Below are positions 11,310-22,349 of a DNA stretch of 64,000 bases, piece after piece (the first letter of the stretch is position 1; each line of letters begins with the position of its first letter). The notes beneath the pieces were generated by a model. That model searched no databases. It had not been told where the DNA came from and saw only the letters and a list, made by a program, of their open reading frames with translations. The position numbers were made by a program, and so were the translations under genes. Source of the stretch: Hesseltinella vesiculosa (taxonomy: Eukaryota > Mucoromycota > Mucoromycetes > Mucorales > Cunninghamellaceae); the NCBI GenBank assembly GCA_002104935.1, contig MCGT01000047.1:1-64000 (forward strand). The letters run 5' to 3'.

Positions 11310-11740
11310 TCGGCGCTGTGCGGAAGCTGAATATGGCAATCCATTTTTTTTTTCAAAATGAAAAAAAAAAAAGCAAACGCTGTACAGCACTTTTGAGTGA
11401 TTTGATCGATCTGAGATTTTCAAGGAAGGCGCAAATGCATGAACGATGGTGATACTGAAAAAAATCAGGTCGATGGAGCAAGGTTGCGCAGCCAACTTTT
11501 GATCATTTTCGTTTTGACACTTCCGATTCCCCAGCTAAAAAAAATCAATCATCGGCCATTTTCATCAGGGGACCCCCAGGCAACCTGTAAAAAAAAATCA
11601 CAGTGCGAACGAGCTCCAATCAGTCCACCCCAAAATTTAAAACATTCTCAGAAAACAGATCGGAGTGGGATTTGCACAGGTGCAAGCTCTTGCTGTATGA
11701 AATGTATGCGAAGGCTGTCGATCTCGGACGAACATGCCAG
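11310..11740 (+). repeat. Dispersed repeat family, copy B (fullest left-hand copy)
   Basis: Blocks in order: GCGCTGTGCGGAAGCTGAATA, a long A run, ACAGCACTTTTGAGTGAT, ATGAACGATGGTGATACTGA, GGTCGATGGA, GCCAACTTTTGATC, TTTTGACACTTCCGATTCCC, GGCCATTTTCATCAGGGGAC, CCCCAGGCAACCTGTAAAAA and a GGTGCAAGCTC block. The same series occurs at 31890-32345. There is no convincing open frame, which suggests a non-autonomous element. Confidence 0.8.
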
Positions 11741-12349
11741 ATTCGTCAGTAAAAAAAAAACGGCTCAGGAGCTCACAAACGGAGGGCGATTTGTCATTGG
11801 CTGGCTCACATTTTCCTTTTTCTTTTTTTTTTTTTTCGGAGAGGGGCGTTCTCTTCTTTTCCTCATTACCCATGGTTCGTAATCAAATCCTCTCTAGCAT
11901 TCAGTCCTTCATCAACCCAATACGCACTTGAAAGATAGCTAATTGTTGAAACCATCCTTTACGCAAATGGTGCCAGTTTATATTTCATTGCTTGACAGCG
12001 ATCGAGATTCTTCAATAATCTTGCTACTGCTCTCCACTTCAGCGAAAATTTGGTTCAGCGTGTTAAAATTCGTCTGTTTTGTAAAAATGTTGACTGCAGC
12101 GAATGTCATGCGCAGCCTATGAGTTGCGGTGAAAAAAAAAAAAAAAAAAAAAAAGCGCAGCAGCCTCCAGAACAGCAAAGAAATTCTTAGAGATAACGCA
12201 CCCAATCTGGGAGTTGTAGAAAAATGCCTATTAGGCAGTAAATTTTATTGGAGGAACAGTGGTTCAGAGACCACTCCAGTTATTGTCGATTTACAATAGT
12301 ATCATTGCCTTTACTAAAAATATATATATCAGCCATCCAATCTCCCCCA

Positions 12350-14920
12350 ATAAAAAAAATCAGAGAACCAATCTTACAATGCCATATCAGCTTTCAAATT
12401 GCCAATGTTCTTTGTGAACTTCGTTGATCTTGCGTTGGAATTTCTATGTTCTTTGTTGCCAGCAAGTATTGCGCCACACCAGTTACGTTTCTGAAAGGGG
12501 TTGAATGTTATGAAGTCGAGGCAAAAAGGGCCTACTTACAGCAAAAATGATACAGTTGCAACAGTTCGACTGCCACCATGATGCCAGTCGAGGGTACAAG
12601 GAGAGCTGTAGTAAGGCTGTGCTTGAGATCCATGCCCCTTAGATATCAGGGGACCCTCGCAGTCATGCCAGTGACAAGTGCCATCGATAATTTGAAGTCA
12701 GGAGCAAGGGTATGTGCAGTGCCGGTACAGTAGGCCACTACGCTTGAGGTGATGCTTAGACAGAAGAAAATCGGTGAATTGCTAATGAGCTTCATTTTCG
12801 GTTGAATTTACTTTTTGGAGCGTTGAGATGAGGCATACAGACAGGGCCAACGAAAGAAGGTAGTAGTTTTTCATTGCCATGTTGATTGAATGGTTGCTTG
12901 ACGCTCCATGAAGAGGGATGATACAGGAATTTGACATCCCAGGTTTGGTGTTTGATGATATTCCCGCATTCGCCTTGACGCTCATTCCAGTGAAAGCTGC
13001 TACCAATCATGCATTCATGGCCGAGGATTGGTGGGCCGAGTGTATTGAGAGGAAGCCTGATTGAGTGCTGGCTTCTGAGTTGTGATTTGTACAGCATGAT
13101 CGCTTCAGGTAGCTGGTTCTCCCATGTCATCTTTGATTGGTTGCTTTGAGGTTGACCATGGACTCAATGGATCCGTTTGCAAAAGTCAGCTGTGATGCAA
13201 CGAGTGTTGGTGATTCCGCGTGGTTTTGACTTCCACGTTTTGAGCTTTGACAGCCATGGGTTCATTCTTCTCAGCTTGAATATTGGAATGTCGATGTATC
13301 CTGCCCTGCCTACAAAAAAAAAAAAAAAAAGCCGACGACTTCTCCTCTCCTTACAGCGCTCTGGTGCCCCGTTCTCGAGCAGAGGAAACGATGACAATCC
13401 CTTCACCAAAGAGAGCTCCTCTCTAAAAGTAAAAGCTTTCCTTTCATCCTTCCACAGGGGCGCACATCCAAAGAATGAGACTGCCTTTCTTCCTTCTTGC
13501 TTTCCCACAAAAGTCAAGACAGCACTTAAGGTACCAGCATCAGGATACACCCAAACAGGACAAGATATGGCAATGACATGGGGCAAGGAGAGAACACTGA
13601 CAAGCCAAGTGGATGTAGTTGCTGGTCTCCCAAGGGCGGCAATTCGAGGGAGGTCAGCCAAGCTAGAAATAAGAACAGATTCAGTATCCTTCGTTATATC
13701 ATATCTATTGAGACAACTTGCCTGCGATGTTCAGAGGAGGTTCTTGGTCAGTAGTAGTCCGGCATATCGGTAGCCAGTCGTACATAAAAAAAATGGTTAG
13801 ACACTTGTGTTCCAATTGGAAAGAAAACATACCAATAAGGTGCCAAAGAGGAGGGTTGGGGTCACGACGGATGCTTCATATCCACATGAAGCAGTTGAAT
13901 TAAAAAAAAAGAGATCAGTCATGGTTTGTTTAAAGTTGGGCTGGACTTACGAATGATGTGAATAATGTGGGTTGGCAGAGTCAAGCGACATAGCATCGTC
14001 ATGCTATGTCGTGCCACCAAAACGAGTGATCCAGAAGAGGCATGATCCAAGGGCACACAGTGAAATAGTTTTTGTTGCCGCCAAAAACCATTCCATTGTG
14101 TGCCAGCCATATGGATAATAAAATTCAATGTTAGTCATTTGCCTCTTTAATAAGAGATAGCTTTTACCAATGATCCAGAGCCATAGTGGCCAAGATAGTA
14201 CCAGCATAAGTCAGATTTGCAAACGAAGCCAAAGTGTCCAGTGTCTCTCACTTGCCACAGTCTTTATGCCATTCTTATCCCAAGGGAAATTCCATCATCT
14301 GCAAAGTGCCAGGAAGAAACGGGTGAGCCGCACACTTCTTCAGTTACCTGCGTCATTAGGACTAGTCAGAAGGCAAAAAAAAAAAAAAAAAAAAAGAGAG
14401 GCTCGCCACCATTGGATCGAGAGAGTCACCAATTTCCGCTGCCATTTGAGACAGGGTTGACCGTCATCACGCGAAAGAGGAAGAGAAGTTCGAGGGCTGG
14501 CTGATGCTGGAGGCAATGTCAGGCAGGGCATGATGCAGGCGAATGCGGGGTCTGTATCTAGGTGTGGCGCGAATCTGTACAGGATAAACAGAGAGTCAAT
14601 CATTTAGGCTCGTCATTGCAATTTTTTTCTAACTTGCAAGTTAAACGTTGGTCTACATTGTCTGTAGGTATCCATTTGAAGTATATGAAGCAGTATGTTC
14701 ACGTCGACGAAGTATCTAAATAAATCATAAATGGTGAGTTCATCGCTGAGAGTCTACTTTGTTTTTGTGGCGTACAAATTAGGCCCTGTCACAGATGTGT
14801 TTGGATTTCATTTCACCATTCATGGACATCTTGCCAGTGAGATATCTGAAAAAGAAAGTGAGTCTTGCGAGTTATTAGTACGCTGGGAATTCTATCTTAC
14901 AAATTAGCAATATGGACAGG
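12350..14920 (-). other. Possible intron-rich or decayed gene, unidentified
   Basis: The reverse strand has several donor-like GTAAGT/GTAAGC sites and acceptor-like TTTCAG/TTTTAG sites, with short hydrophobic exon-like pieces between them (for example around 14207-14004, WLWIIGKSYLLL, and 13661-13560, VLSLPHVIAISCPVW). This pattern fits a polytopic membrane protein gene, but phases do not connect into one open model and stops interrupt several pieces. A pseudogene is as likely as an expressed gene. Confidence 0.25.
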
Positions 14921-14927
14921 GCCCAGG

Positions 14928-15258
14928 GTATCTTCTAAGTGTCGGGTGGTATCTTCTAAGTGAGCAGTGGTGCCTTCCAGGCAAGCGGGGTATCTTCTAG
15001 GCAAGCGGGGTATCTTCTAGGCATGCGGGTATCTTCTAGGCATGCGGGTATCTTCTAGGCATGCGGGTATCTTCTAGGCATGCGGGTATCTTCTAGGCAT
15101 GCGGGTATCTTCTAACCACACAGGGTATCGTCTAGGTAATCAGGGTATCGTCTAGCTAAACAGGGTATCTTCTAACCGCACAGGGTATCGTCTAAGTATG
15201 CAGGGTATCCTCTAATCGCACATGGTATCTTCTAGGCATGCAGGGTATGTTATAGCGT
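14928..15258 (+). repeat. Minisatellite, about 16 units of 19-21 bp
   Basis: The unit is GGTATCTTCTAGGCATGCG(G). Five units in the middle (about 15010-15108) are identical at 19 bp. Flanking units vary in the last 8-9 bases (AACCACACAG, AGGTAATCAG, AGCTAAACAG) while keeping GGTATC(T/G)TCTA. The gradient of divergence from centre to edges indicates recent central expansion. No open frame runs through the array. Confidence 0.95.
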
Positions 15259-15592
15259 AGATATGAGCCTGGTATCAAGGAGAGTAGCGATCTATCGTCA
15301 CATATGAAAAAAAAGTAAAGTGAGTCACCTATTCGAGACATGTTGATGTTTTTGCGACTTTACAGATGAGGTATAAGATACTCTCCGCATGGGTATACAA
15401 GTAGGCGATTGGGTGGTGTATTGATTTAAATGGCTTGACCAACAGAGACAAAGACCAAGGGAAAAGAGCAAAGTTGCTCTTCAGGGAGATTTTTTTTTTT
15501 TTCTTTTTTCTTTTTTCTTTTTTTTTTTTTTTAAAGCATGGAGTAGCATGTCTATTGTAAAATTACAAATGTGGTTAAAGTAATGAAGAAGC

Positions 15593-16150
15593 TTATTTTT
15601 TGTTGATGAGGTCGTACTTGCTTTTTGGTAGTTTTTGTTGGCGAAGTTGGCGGCGTAGTTGGCGGCCATTGCCGTTGTACAGGCAGGGAGCTGCTGCTGC
15701 TAGGATCTTCAGTGTTTCTAAGCCCTGGTCCTTCATGGTTCCCAAGCCTGTTATGAGAAAAATGAAAAAGTTTTAAATCATAATTTCTCCACAGTAAACA
15801 CCGCCTTGATCAAATTACCAAACGCAAATGTTGCTGCTGCGAGGATCTAAGGGTTCCTACACCCACGTCCTTCAGGGTTCCCAAGCAAAGGTGGTAGTCG
15901 TGGTGGATGGTGATGGCGGTGGCGCTCAGTCCTCAGGATTGGCTATAAAATAAAAAGGAAAACGGTGAGGCCCCATTTTTTCCAAGGCATTTGTTGCATT
16001 TTTCAACATACCAGGGGGAGACAGCACAACCGCAGGTTTCAGACGGTGACGAAGACGCTTGATTTCTCTCGTGGCCTAATTCGTTTTCAAAAAAAAATAT
16101 CTGTGAGTGCCTTGGCCAATAACAGCTGCATCTTTCTTTTTTCTTACAAG
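15593..16150 (-). pseudogene. 3' exon-like pieces downstream of the exon-array gene, two of them duplicated
   Basis: A clean terminal exon candidate is 15747-15593: an acceptor ending in CAG, then 50 codons starting LGTMKDQGLETL and a TAA stop. A second block at about 15915-15819 contains the related LGTLKDVGVGTL and then a GTAATT donor. Another exon-like block (TREIKRLRHRLKPAVV) lies at about 16075-16015. Phases between them do not all agree, so these may be remnants of the original 3' end of the gene at 16165-19044, alternative exons, or decayed duplicates. Confidence 0.35.
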
Positions 16151-16164
16151 AACGTCATCGCTTG

Positions 16165-19044
16165 CTACAGGTCGACGAGAGGGCGCTTCCTCGTTCGTTG
16201 GTGGCGGTTCATCAACAAGGGATCAGGGACCCCAGCAGCTCTGGATGTGGCAGCTGCAGTTGCGGGTGCTAAGGCAGGTGCCGGTGTGCCAGGGGGAACA
16301 GCAGGACGCCCAGCAGGATGAGCAGGATGAGCGGCAGGACGCCCAGCAGGACGAGCAGGTAAAGCTGCGAGAAGTGCAGCAACTGTGTTGTAACGCACAC
16401 CACTGTCGAAAGCAGGTGGTGTGGTGCCTGACTCGCCAGAACGCACAGCAGGGGGAGCAGCAGGGCGCACAGACGGAGCAGAAGGGCTCACAATAGGAGC
16501 GGTGGGGCGCACAATAGGAGCGACGGGGCGCACAGCAGGAGCGGTGGGGCGCACAGAAGGAGCAGCAAAGCGCACAGAAGGAGCAGCAAGGCGCACAGAA
16601 GGAGCAGAAGGACTCACAACAGGAGCGGTGGGGCGCACAGCAGGAGCGGTGGGGCGCACAACAGGAGCAGCAAGGCGCACAGCAGGAGTGGTGGGGCGCA
16701 CAACAGGAGCGACGGGGCGCACAACAGGAGCGACGGGGCGCACAGAAGGAGCAGAAGGACTCACAACAGGAGCGACGGGGCGCACAGAAGGAGCAGAAGG
16801 ACTCACAACAGGAGCGCAGGGGCGCACAACAGGCGCACCACCAGTGACAGGGGCTGCTGTGGGCTCAGTGTCGTCTTCGAGCATTGTCTCGACAACACTG
16901 ACAGGTTGCTCACCCGCAGCGGCAGGTGCCTGGGCAGGTTGGTCCACGAGCATTGGCTCGGGAGAAGCCGCAGGGACAGAGGGGTCTTCATCCACGAGCA
17001 TTGGCTCGGGAGAGGCCACAGGCACCGGGGCAGGGACACCCGCATGAGCTTCACTAGCCCAACACCAGGGAACAGGGACACCAACGAGACGAACTGGAGG
17101 AAGACCTATATTGGATAGACATAAATGTCAATAAACACACTCTATTTAAATACTCCATCGCTGTCTTACCAAACGTGCGGGCAAAAGCCAGGCGACGGGC
17201 ACGTTGTCGGCGGTGTCGGCGGTGTTGACCAGCAAAAAAGAAGCAAAGTTGGCCTAAAAAAACAGATTGTAGATGAGTTACACATCTTGCTTGGCTTCAC
17301 CATTTTTGACTTACGCTCAAGCACGTATGGCATATGGCGGTGGCCATAGTGCTTGTTTGGCCAAGCAACCAACTTTGAGCGGGGTCGGGAGGCTTTGTAG
17401 GAAAAAAAAAAAAAAAAAAAGAGAATGAGTTTCATTTGCATTCATGTTTTACAAGATTTGGTTTCACTCGACTTACGAGGGCAAAAGACCACGACAGGTT
17501 CAGCAGCTGATGCGACAGGGAGCGAAATCGCCACATCAGCTGTGGGAGCTTGGTTGACGACGAGGAGGTTGGATCCCTACATAACATGCGACAAAATTAG
17601 TATTACACCGAGGGAAACATGTGTTTGATCAACTCACCAAGCCAAAGGTATCCTCGTTTTTGGTGGTGGGCTCTTGGTTGGCGACGAGGAGGTTGGATCC
17701 CTACATAACATGCGACAAAATTAGTATTACACCGAGGGAAACATGTGTTTGATCAACTCACCAAGCCAAAGGTATCCTCGTTTTTGGTGGTGGGCTCTTG
17801 GTTGGCGACGAGGAGGTTGGATCCCTACATAACATGCGACAAAATTAGTATTACACCGAGGGAAACATGTGTTTGATCAACTCACCAAGCCAAAGGTATC
17901 CTCGTTTTTGGTGGTGGGTTCTTGGTTGTCGACGAGGAGGTTGGATCCCTACATAAAGTACGACGCGATTAGTACTGCTGCACCGGTGAAAAAAAGCATT
18001 TGATCAACTCACCAAGCCAAAGGTATCCTCGTTTGTCGTGGTCAGGACTTTGGGGGCCTATTTGCAACAAAAAGGTAGCGGGGTAAGTTGTGTTTTCTTG
18101 TCAAGAGCCATAGCAAATAGTCAAAGACTTACGCCGTTGACACTGCGCATAACCAACTCCTTTGCAGGAGGGGTGCGCTACGCACAGTTAAAAAAAAAGT
18201 GAAGGTGAATAAAACGATTCCAGATCAGCTTTTTTACTTGATCAAACTTACCAGGTCCACGTTCGGGTACTCGACCCCCTATGTACAATGAAAAGAAAAA
18301 GTAAAATGAATATGAGCACGATGATTTCGAGGCAAAGGTGTTTTTGGTAAGACTTACAAAGTCCAAAGGTGCGTATTGTTGCCGGCGGGTTCGCTTGTTG
18401 AAGTAAAGAAGAGGATGATTAGGCTCAATTGAAAAAAGTCACTATTTTAGTATTAAACTTACCGTGCCCGTCGCGAAGAAGTGGATTGCGTGCAATACCA
18501 AATACAAGGAAATTGCAGCAATCCATGTGAAGGCTATGGCCAACACAAGCAGAGGCAAGGTTGACCATAGCGCGGCCGACAAGCAGACCAACACCACATC
18601 ATAGAGCTTGCTGACCAAAAGGTCAGCGGCCAAAACCAACTGATGAGCCAGGTGCACTACATCAGTGGCAATGACACTCACACAACGAGCAAAACGCACA
18701 GCAACGTTGTGGATGTGGCGGGCAATACGCACAGCCCCATTGCGGATCTGGCCAAAGAGATCCATTCGAACAACACCCCAAAGTAAGACATAACATGCCA
18801 CGACGGCGGCAATGCCGCAAAGGCCAAAGGCAAAGTCGGTGGCAAAGTCATCGGAAACTTCACCCACGGTGTCCAGTGGGGAAGGTGGGGATGGTGGGGC
18901 GACATCCAGGAGAGCGGGAGCAGGTGGAGGGGTGATCTGAGGTGTTGTGATCGAGCGAGCTAAACGCTCAAGCTCGAGAGTGATGCGCCAGAAGTGGCGG
19001 ATGAAGAGCGCTGGCAAAAGAAGAGCAGCAAAAATGAACAGCAT
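16165..19044 (-). CDS. Exon-array membrane protein, 12 exons, 708 aa, unknown function
   Basis: The exons are 19044-18463, 18393-18358, 18278-18252, 18177-18133, 18057-18013, 17948-17886, 17824-17762, 17700-17638, 17576-17477, 17392-17315, 17253-17170 and 17105-16165. Every junction is in phase and the sum is exactly 709 codons. Exon 1 encodes 194 residues with a hydrophobic start ([15 protein letters not shown]), a Pro-rich linker, a second hydrophobic segment around [20 protein letters not shown], amphipathic helices and a third span ([20 protein letters not shown]). Exons 6-8 are near-identical 63-nt repeats encoding [21 protein letters not shown]. Exon 11 is Arg-rich. The last exon has two [10 protein letters not shown] motifs and 18 Pro/Val heptads, and ends in a basic tail. 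I do not recognise a family. The protein is probably membrane-anchored with a repetitive tail. The stop at 16165 may be premature, because exon-like sequence follows. Confidence 0.65.
16458..16835 (-). repeat. 18 tandem 21-bp units encoding Pro/Val heptads
   Basis: On the reverse strand the last exon of the exon-array gene repeats a seven-residue unit of the type AP(V/S/A/I)V(R/S)P(T/S/V). I count 18 units. The copies differ mainly by single substitutions and stay in frame throughout, so the repeat is maintained as protein-coding. Confidence 0.9.
17571..17942 (-). repeat. Tandem array of three 124-bp exon+intron units
   Basis: The GGATCC marking each unit starts at 17571, 17695, 17819 and 17943, giving a strict 124-bp period. 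Units 17571-17694 and 17695-17818 appear identical; unit 17819-17942 differs at about two positions. Each unit holds one 63-nt exon (21 codons, phase 0 at both ends) and one 61-nt intron (GTGAGT to TAG), so copy number can change without breaking the frame. Confidence 0.95.
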
Positions 19045-19560
19045 CGCAAAAAAAAGCAAGTAAAAACGCGATGCACAGTAGTAATGTAGGGTAACCCTGA
19101 AGAAAAAGAAAAGAGAAAAAACATCGAGGATGTTTGTAAACAAATTTTTTTTTTCGCCAGTGACCAATCAAATCGCAGCGGTGGCTTGCAAATTTTGACC
19201 GCTTTTTCTGGTCAAACGTTTCTTTGCTACGTTAAATGAAAAGAAACAGGATGAAGAAGACATGAAAATGGTGTAAAGAAATGCAACGCGCAAAGTGTGG
19301 TGGAGATGGAATGAATTCAGGTACAGAGGCTGTGCATCGTAACACTGGCCGAGTTTCATGAAATGCAGGCGATCGAAAATGCACCAAATTAGAGCTCATT
19401 TGGGGAAAAATCAGCCGAGATCTGCACTGGTTTTCTCATTGCGCAAAGTGTCGATATCGAGGCCCCCTTCTTGTGAGCCAAGGAGACATATACTGTGCGG
19501 TATGAAAGGCTTTCATCTGTTTTTACAAGCACCGAAGTGAGCGGCGCCACGCTGGTCTCT
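19045..19560. other. No gene seen
   Basis: Upstream of the exon-array gene, on its 5' side. An in-frame extension of its first exon to 19167 begins with TTG, not ATG, and may be 5' UTR. The rest has only short frames with no recognisable content. Confidence 0.5.
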
Positions 19561-19569
19561 AACCTTCTT

Positions 19570-20770
19570 TCACTGTCGCACCCAGGCTTTTTTTCTTTCT
19601 GATTTTGCATAGAGTAGCCGTCTCATTTTCCAAAAGTTCAGTTTTATTATTTTCTACCTGTTTACTATGGCTGTTTCGTTGCACCGCACCGAGGTTATAT
19701 GATTGGAGTCGATAACCGGCGGCAAGTTGGGATCGCCGGTGCCACAAGAGGCTGGGTGATCTTTGCCTACGCACTTTTTTTTTTTTTTTTTTTTTTTTTG
19801 CAACTCGACTTTGGACATTTTCAAACAATATTTCAGCATCAACGGTTGCGAGTTTATTATTGATCAATCCTATGCTGGATATAAATTTAGCCAAAGATAT
19901 ACCATTGCTGGCTCGTTGATGCTCTAAGCATTGGGCGGCTTCTTCCTCAGAGATCGCTTCTTTCACTGCTTTTTCTTCGATCGCCCTGTAAAGTGCAAGA
20001 CATCCTCTGAAAAAAAGCGGTTCCTTGCGATCTCTGCGCCATGCCGTTCCATACGATTGTTCCAAGGACCTGACCGAAGGACACCCAGAGATACCAGATG
20101 CATAATCTCTCCATACATCCGTGATCGTGGTGTGATCTCTGCTCATCACGTACTGGGTTGTAGATGGCAAGCGGTCGCCGTAGTTGCAGAGGATGACATA
20201 CGTGAAGGAGTAGCCCTTGAAGACGTTGGCATGGTTGCTCATTGCTGAGAATCATGTCTAGCAGCAACCATTTGTGCTCCGTGGAAAAAAAGTCGACAAT
20301 CTTCTTGTATAAATCGGTATCAAATATCTCAGTGGTCCATAGGAAATAATCAGGATGATTTCTCTTACAACGATGTCCTTGAAACCATGGAATGCCACAA
20401 TAGAAGCAAGGCTTGGTTGGGACAGGTGGAGGTGCTTGTTGCTGTTTCTTATTGCTGATGGCTATGTTAATACGTTGCCATTTGCTGTCAGCTGAACTTT
20501 TGCCACCAAAGTATGGTTTATCAACCTGTCTCGAGGCACGAGAGTAACCCTGATTACCCACGCGCATGTCTTCCAACTTGGAGGCCAACTCCATCAGGTT
20601 CATAAGCTGGGCAGACTTTTCTAGTTTGTCATCCAAAGGCGATTGCAGCAGATTTTCCCGAATGGATGGTTCTACAGCGCGCAAAAACCGATCCAGGGCC
20701 TCACTATCGGTAATGTCGCCAACAGCAGTACGCAGCCATTGGAATTCATCACACAACTCTTACTGGCTTG
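19570..20770 (-). pseudogene. Composite relic: retrotransposon Gag-like fragment followed by GCR1_C-like DNA-binding domain
   Basis: The reverse-strand frame starting at 20756 has a Gag-like segment (FQWLRTAVGDITDSEALDRF, then IRENLLQSP), a linker, and a Cys/His knuckle CFYCGIPWFQGHRC whose spacing differs from the classic CX2CX4HX4C. A different frame open from 20242 then carries RDHTTITDVWRDYASGISG, PSVRSLEQSYGTAWRR and FFRGCLALYRAIEEKA, the signature of the GCR1_C domain found in fungal transcription regulators and mobile-element proteins. The two frames overlap at about 20250 without a splice site joining them. A stop also interrupts the upstream Gag frame (ASQ-stop-ELCDEF). I read this as two decayed element genes brought together. 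No LTR, protease or reverse transcriptase was seen. Confidence 0.5.
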
Positions 20771-20929
20771 CTCGTACTGCCCTCCATAACTTGAAGCAAT
20801 CAGGTACTGTGAAAGAGCGTGTCCTTTTCATGACAACGGAGTCCTATCATTATTACATTATTACATTATTAGTAAACCAACTTGTAATGGTTTTTTTTTA
20901 CCTAGAGAAAAACCACACGTAGTCTTCCC

Positions 20930-22250
20930 AAAATTTATTTTTTTTTTTTTTCAAATTCAATTTGGACAGAAGGTACATTGTGGGGCTACCCACACTGTAT
21001 CCAAGCCGTTAGGCGACAGGGCTGGCGTCAACCACCCCGGAAATCGTTGTTGTTAAAAAATGGCGTAATGGAACACACGCAGTGAACCAACTACCCCAGG
21101 AAAAAAGAGAGAGAGAGATAGCAGGACATGGAGCTTGGGGTTGGCGTCAGAAACACACCAACCAGAGAACAGGCTTTGTCTTCAGGACTTGTTTACATTT
21201 TGCTTGTGTTTTTGAGAACTTGACAATTTTCCAAAATTCATCGTAGCTACCAAAGCCATGCATTCGGTCATGCCTTGATCGTCGACAACCGTAGCAAATA
21301 AATCTGCAAACATTCTGGCTACGACATAGCATTGCATGACTTGATAAAAAGCAAAGTCTATTACGGCAGCCAACAAGGTGGTTTTTTCAGTCATGTAGTA
21401 TGCGCTGACCAAGCCTAACTCTTTCACCGTATATCCGTCATTCAGAGTGTTTTGCCGCGGTCTTCATAATTAGCACGTTTAGATCGGACGCACTCTTTGT
21501 CGAGAGTCAATTATGGCTTCAGAAGGAGGCATTCGTCGTTCAATAGCATGATTTCGGAAGCAAATGCAAGTACGATACCAGCACCTACGATCTTCAAACC
21601 CGATCAAGGCTCGCTTACATTTGCAATCAGAACGATCTTTTAATTGTAGCGTTGACTAAGCGCCCGGTGTTGCGAGAAGTCATGCTGGAAAGAGCTGCTT
21701 GTTTAAAAGAAAGAATGAAAAGTCGCTCTTTGTTTTTTTTTCAATAAAAAAAAGACAAAAAAAAAGACAAAAAAGGGGGGGGCGGAACTGTTCAATGTTC
21801 GGTAGCATTTTTGCTGCCAGAGAGAAGAATGGAACTCTTCGCATGAGGCTCGTAGGCCACAACATTTCTTCCCCCACCTCACTGCTGTGTCCAAACACAG
21901 CCTAACATTGCCCGAATTTGTGTTCCTCACAAAACTATAGTGTCGAAATTCCTTATAAACCCTAGAAAAACTTGTTCCTCACAAATTGTGGGTCACTACT
22001 TTTTTCTAATTCCGCCTTTTTTTGGCCGTCTCAAAACATAAACAAAACAGCGCATACCGCTTGCAGAAAAAAACGCGGAAAACCAGGTTTTACATCTTTC
22101 TCTTTTCTCTACTTTTTCTTCCTTCTTTTTCCTCTTTCTTTTCCCTCTTTTTCTTTTCTTTTGCACGTAATAGAAATCACTTGCTTATAGTGGTAAGTCA
22201 TATTTTCTATCCCTAAAAGTGCACTAACATCGAATAAAGGTTTTTTTTAT
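20930..22250. other. Intergenic or decayed sequence without a supported gene
   Basis: Only short frames occur. One at 21427-21182 on the - strand (AYYMTEKTTLLAAVIDFAFY) has protein-like composition but no recognisable domain, start context or flanking exons. T-rich and A-rich runs are frequent. Confidence 0.3.
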
Positions 22251-22349
22251 ACTGTTTCCTTTTCCTTTCTTAAGTCCCGCCATAAATTACCCTGACAATT
22301 CACCGGTAATATACAGCATCATCTTGACTTACTAACCAGTTATGGAAAG

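Noticed and set aside
13177..13773. 198-codon + strand frame with Lys-rich stretch
   Set aside because: Composition is not protein-like across its length, it spans an A17 homopolymer, and no domain or homologous block was seen.
14928..15258. CRISPR-like array of regular ~20-bp units
   Set aside because: The units are contiguous tandem repeats without unique spacers of constant length, and the host is a eukaryote. It is a minisatellite.
16421..17047. Long + strand open frame (208 codons) of Gly/Thr/Arg repeats
   Set aside because: It is the antisense shadow of the heptad repeat exon of the reverse-strand gene, whose 12 exons join in phase.
20930..21480. Possible reverse transcriptase or integrase remains downstream of the Gag-like relic
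   Set aside because: No YxDD, HHCC or DDE-type motif could be found in any frame.
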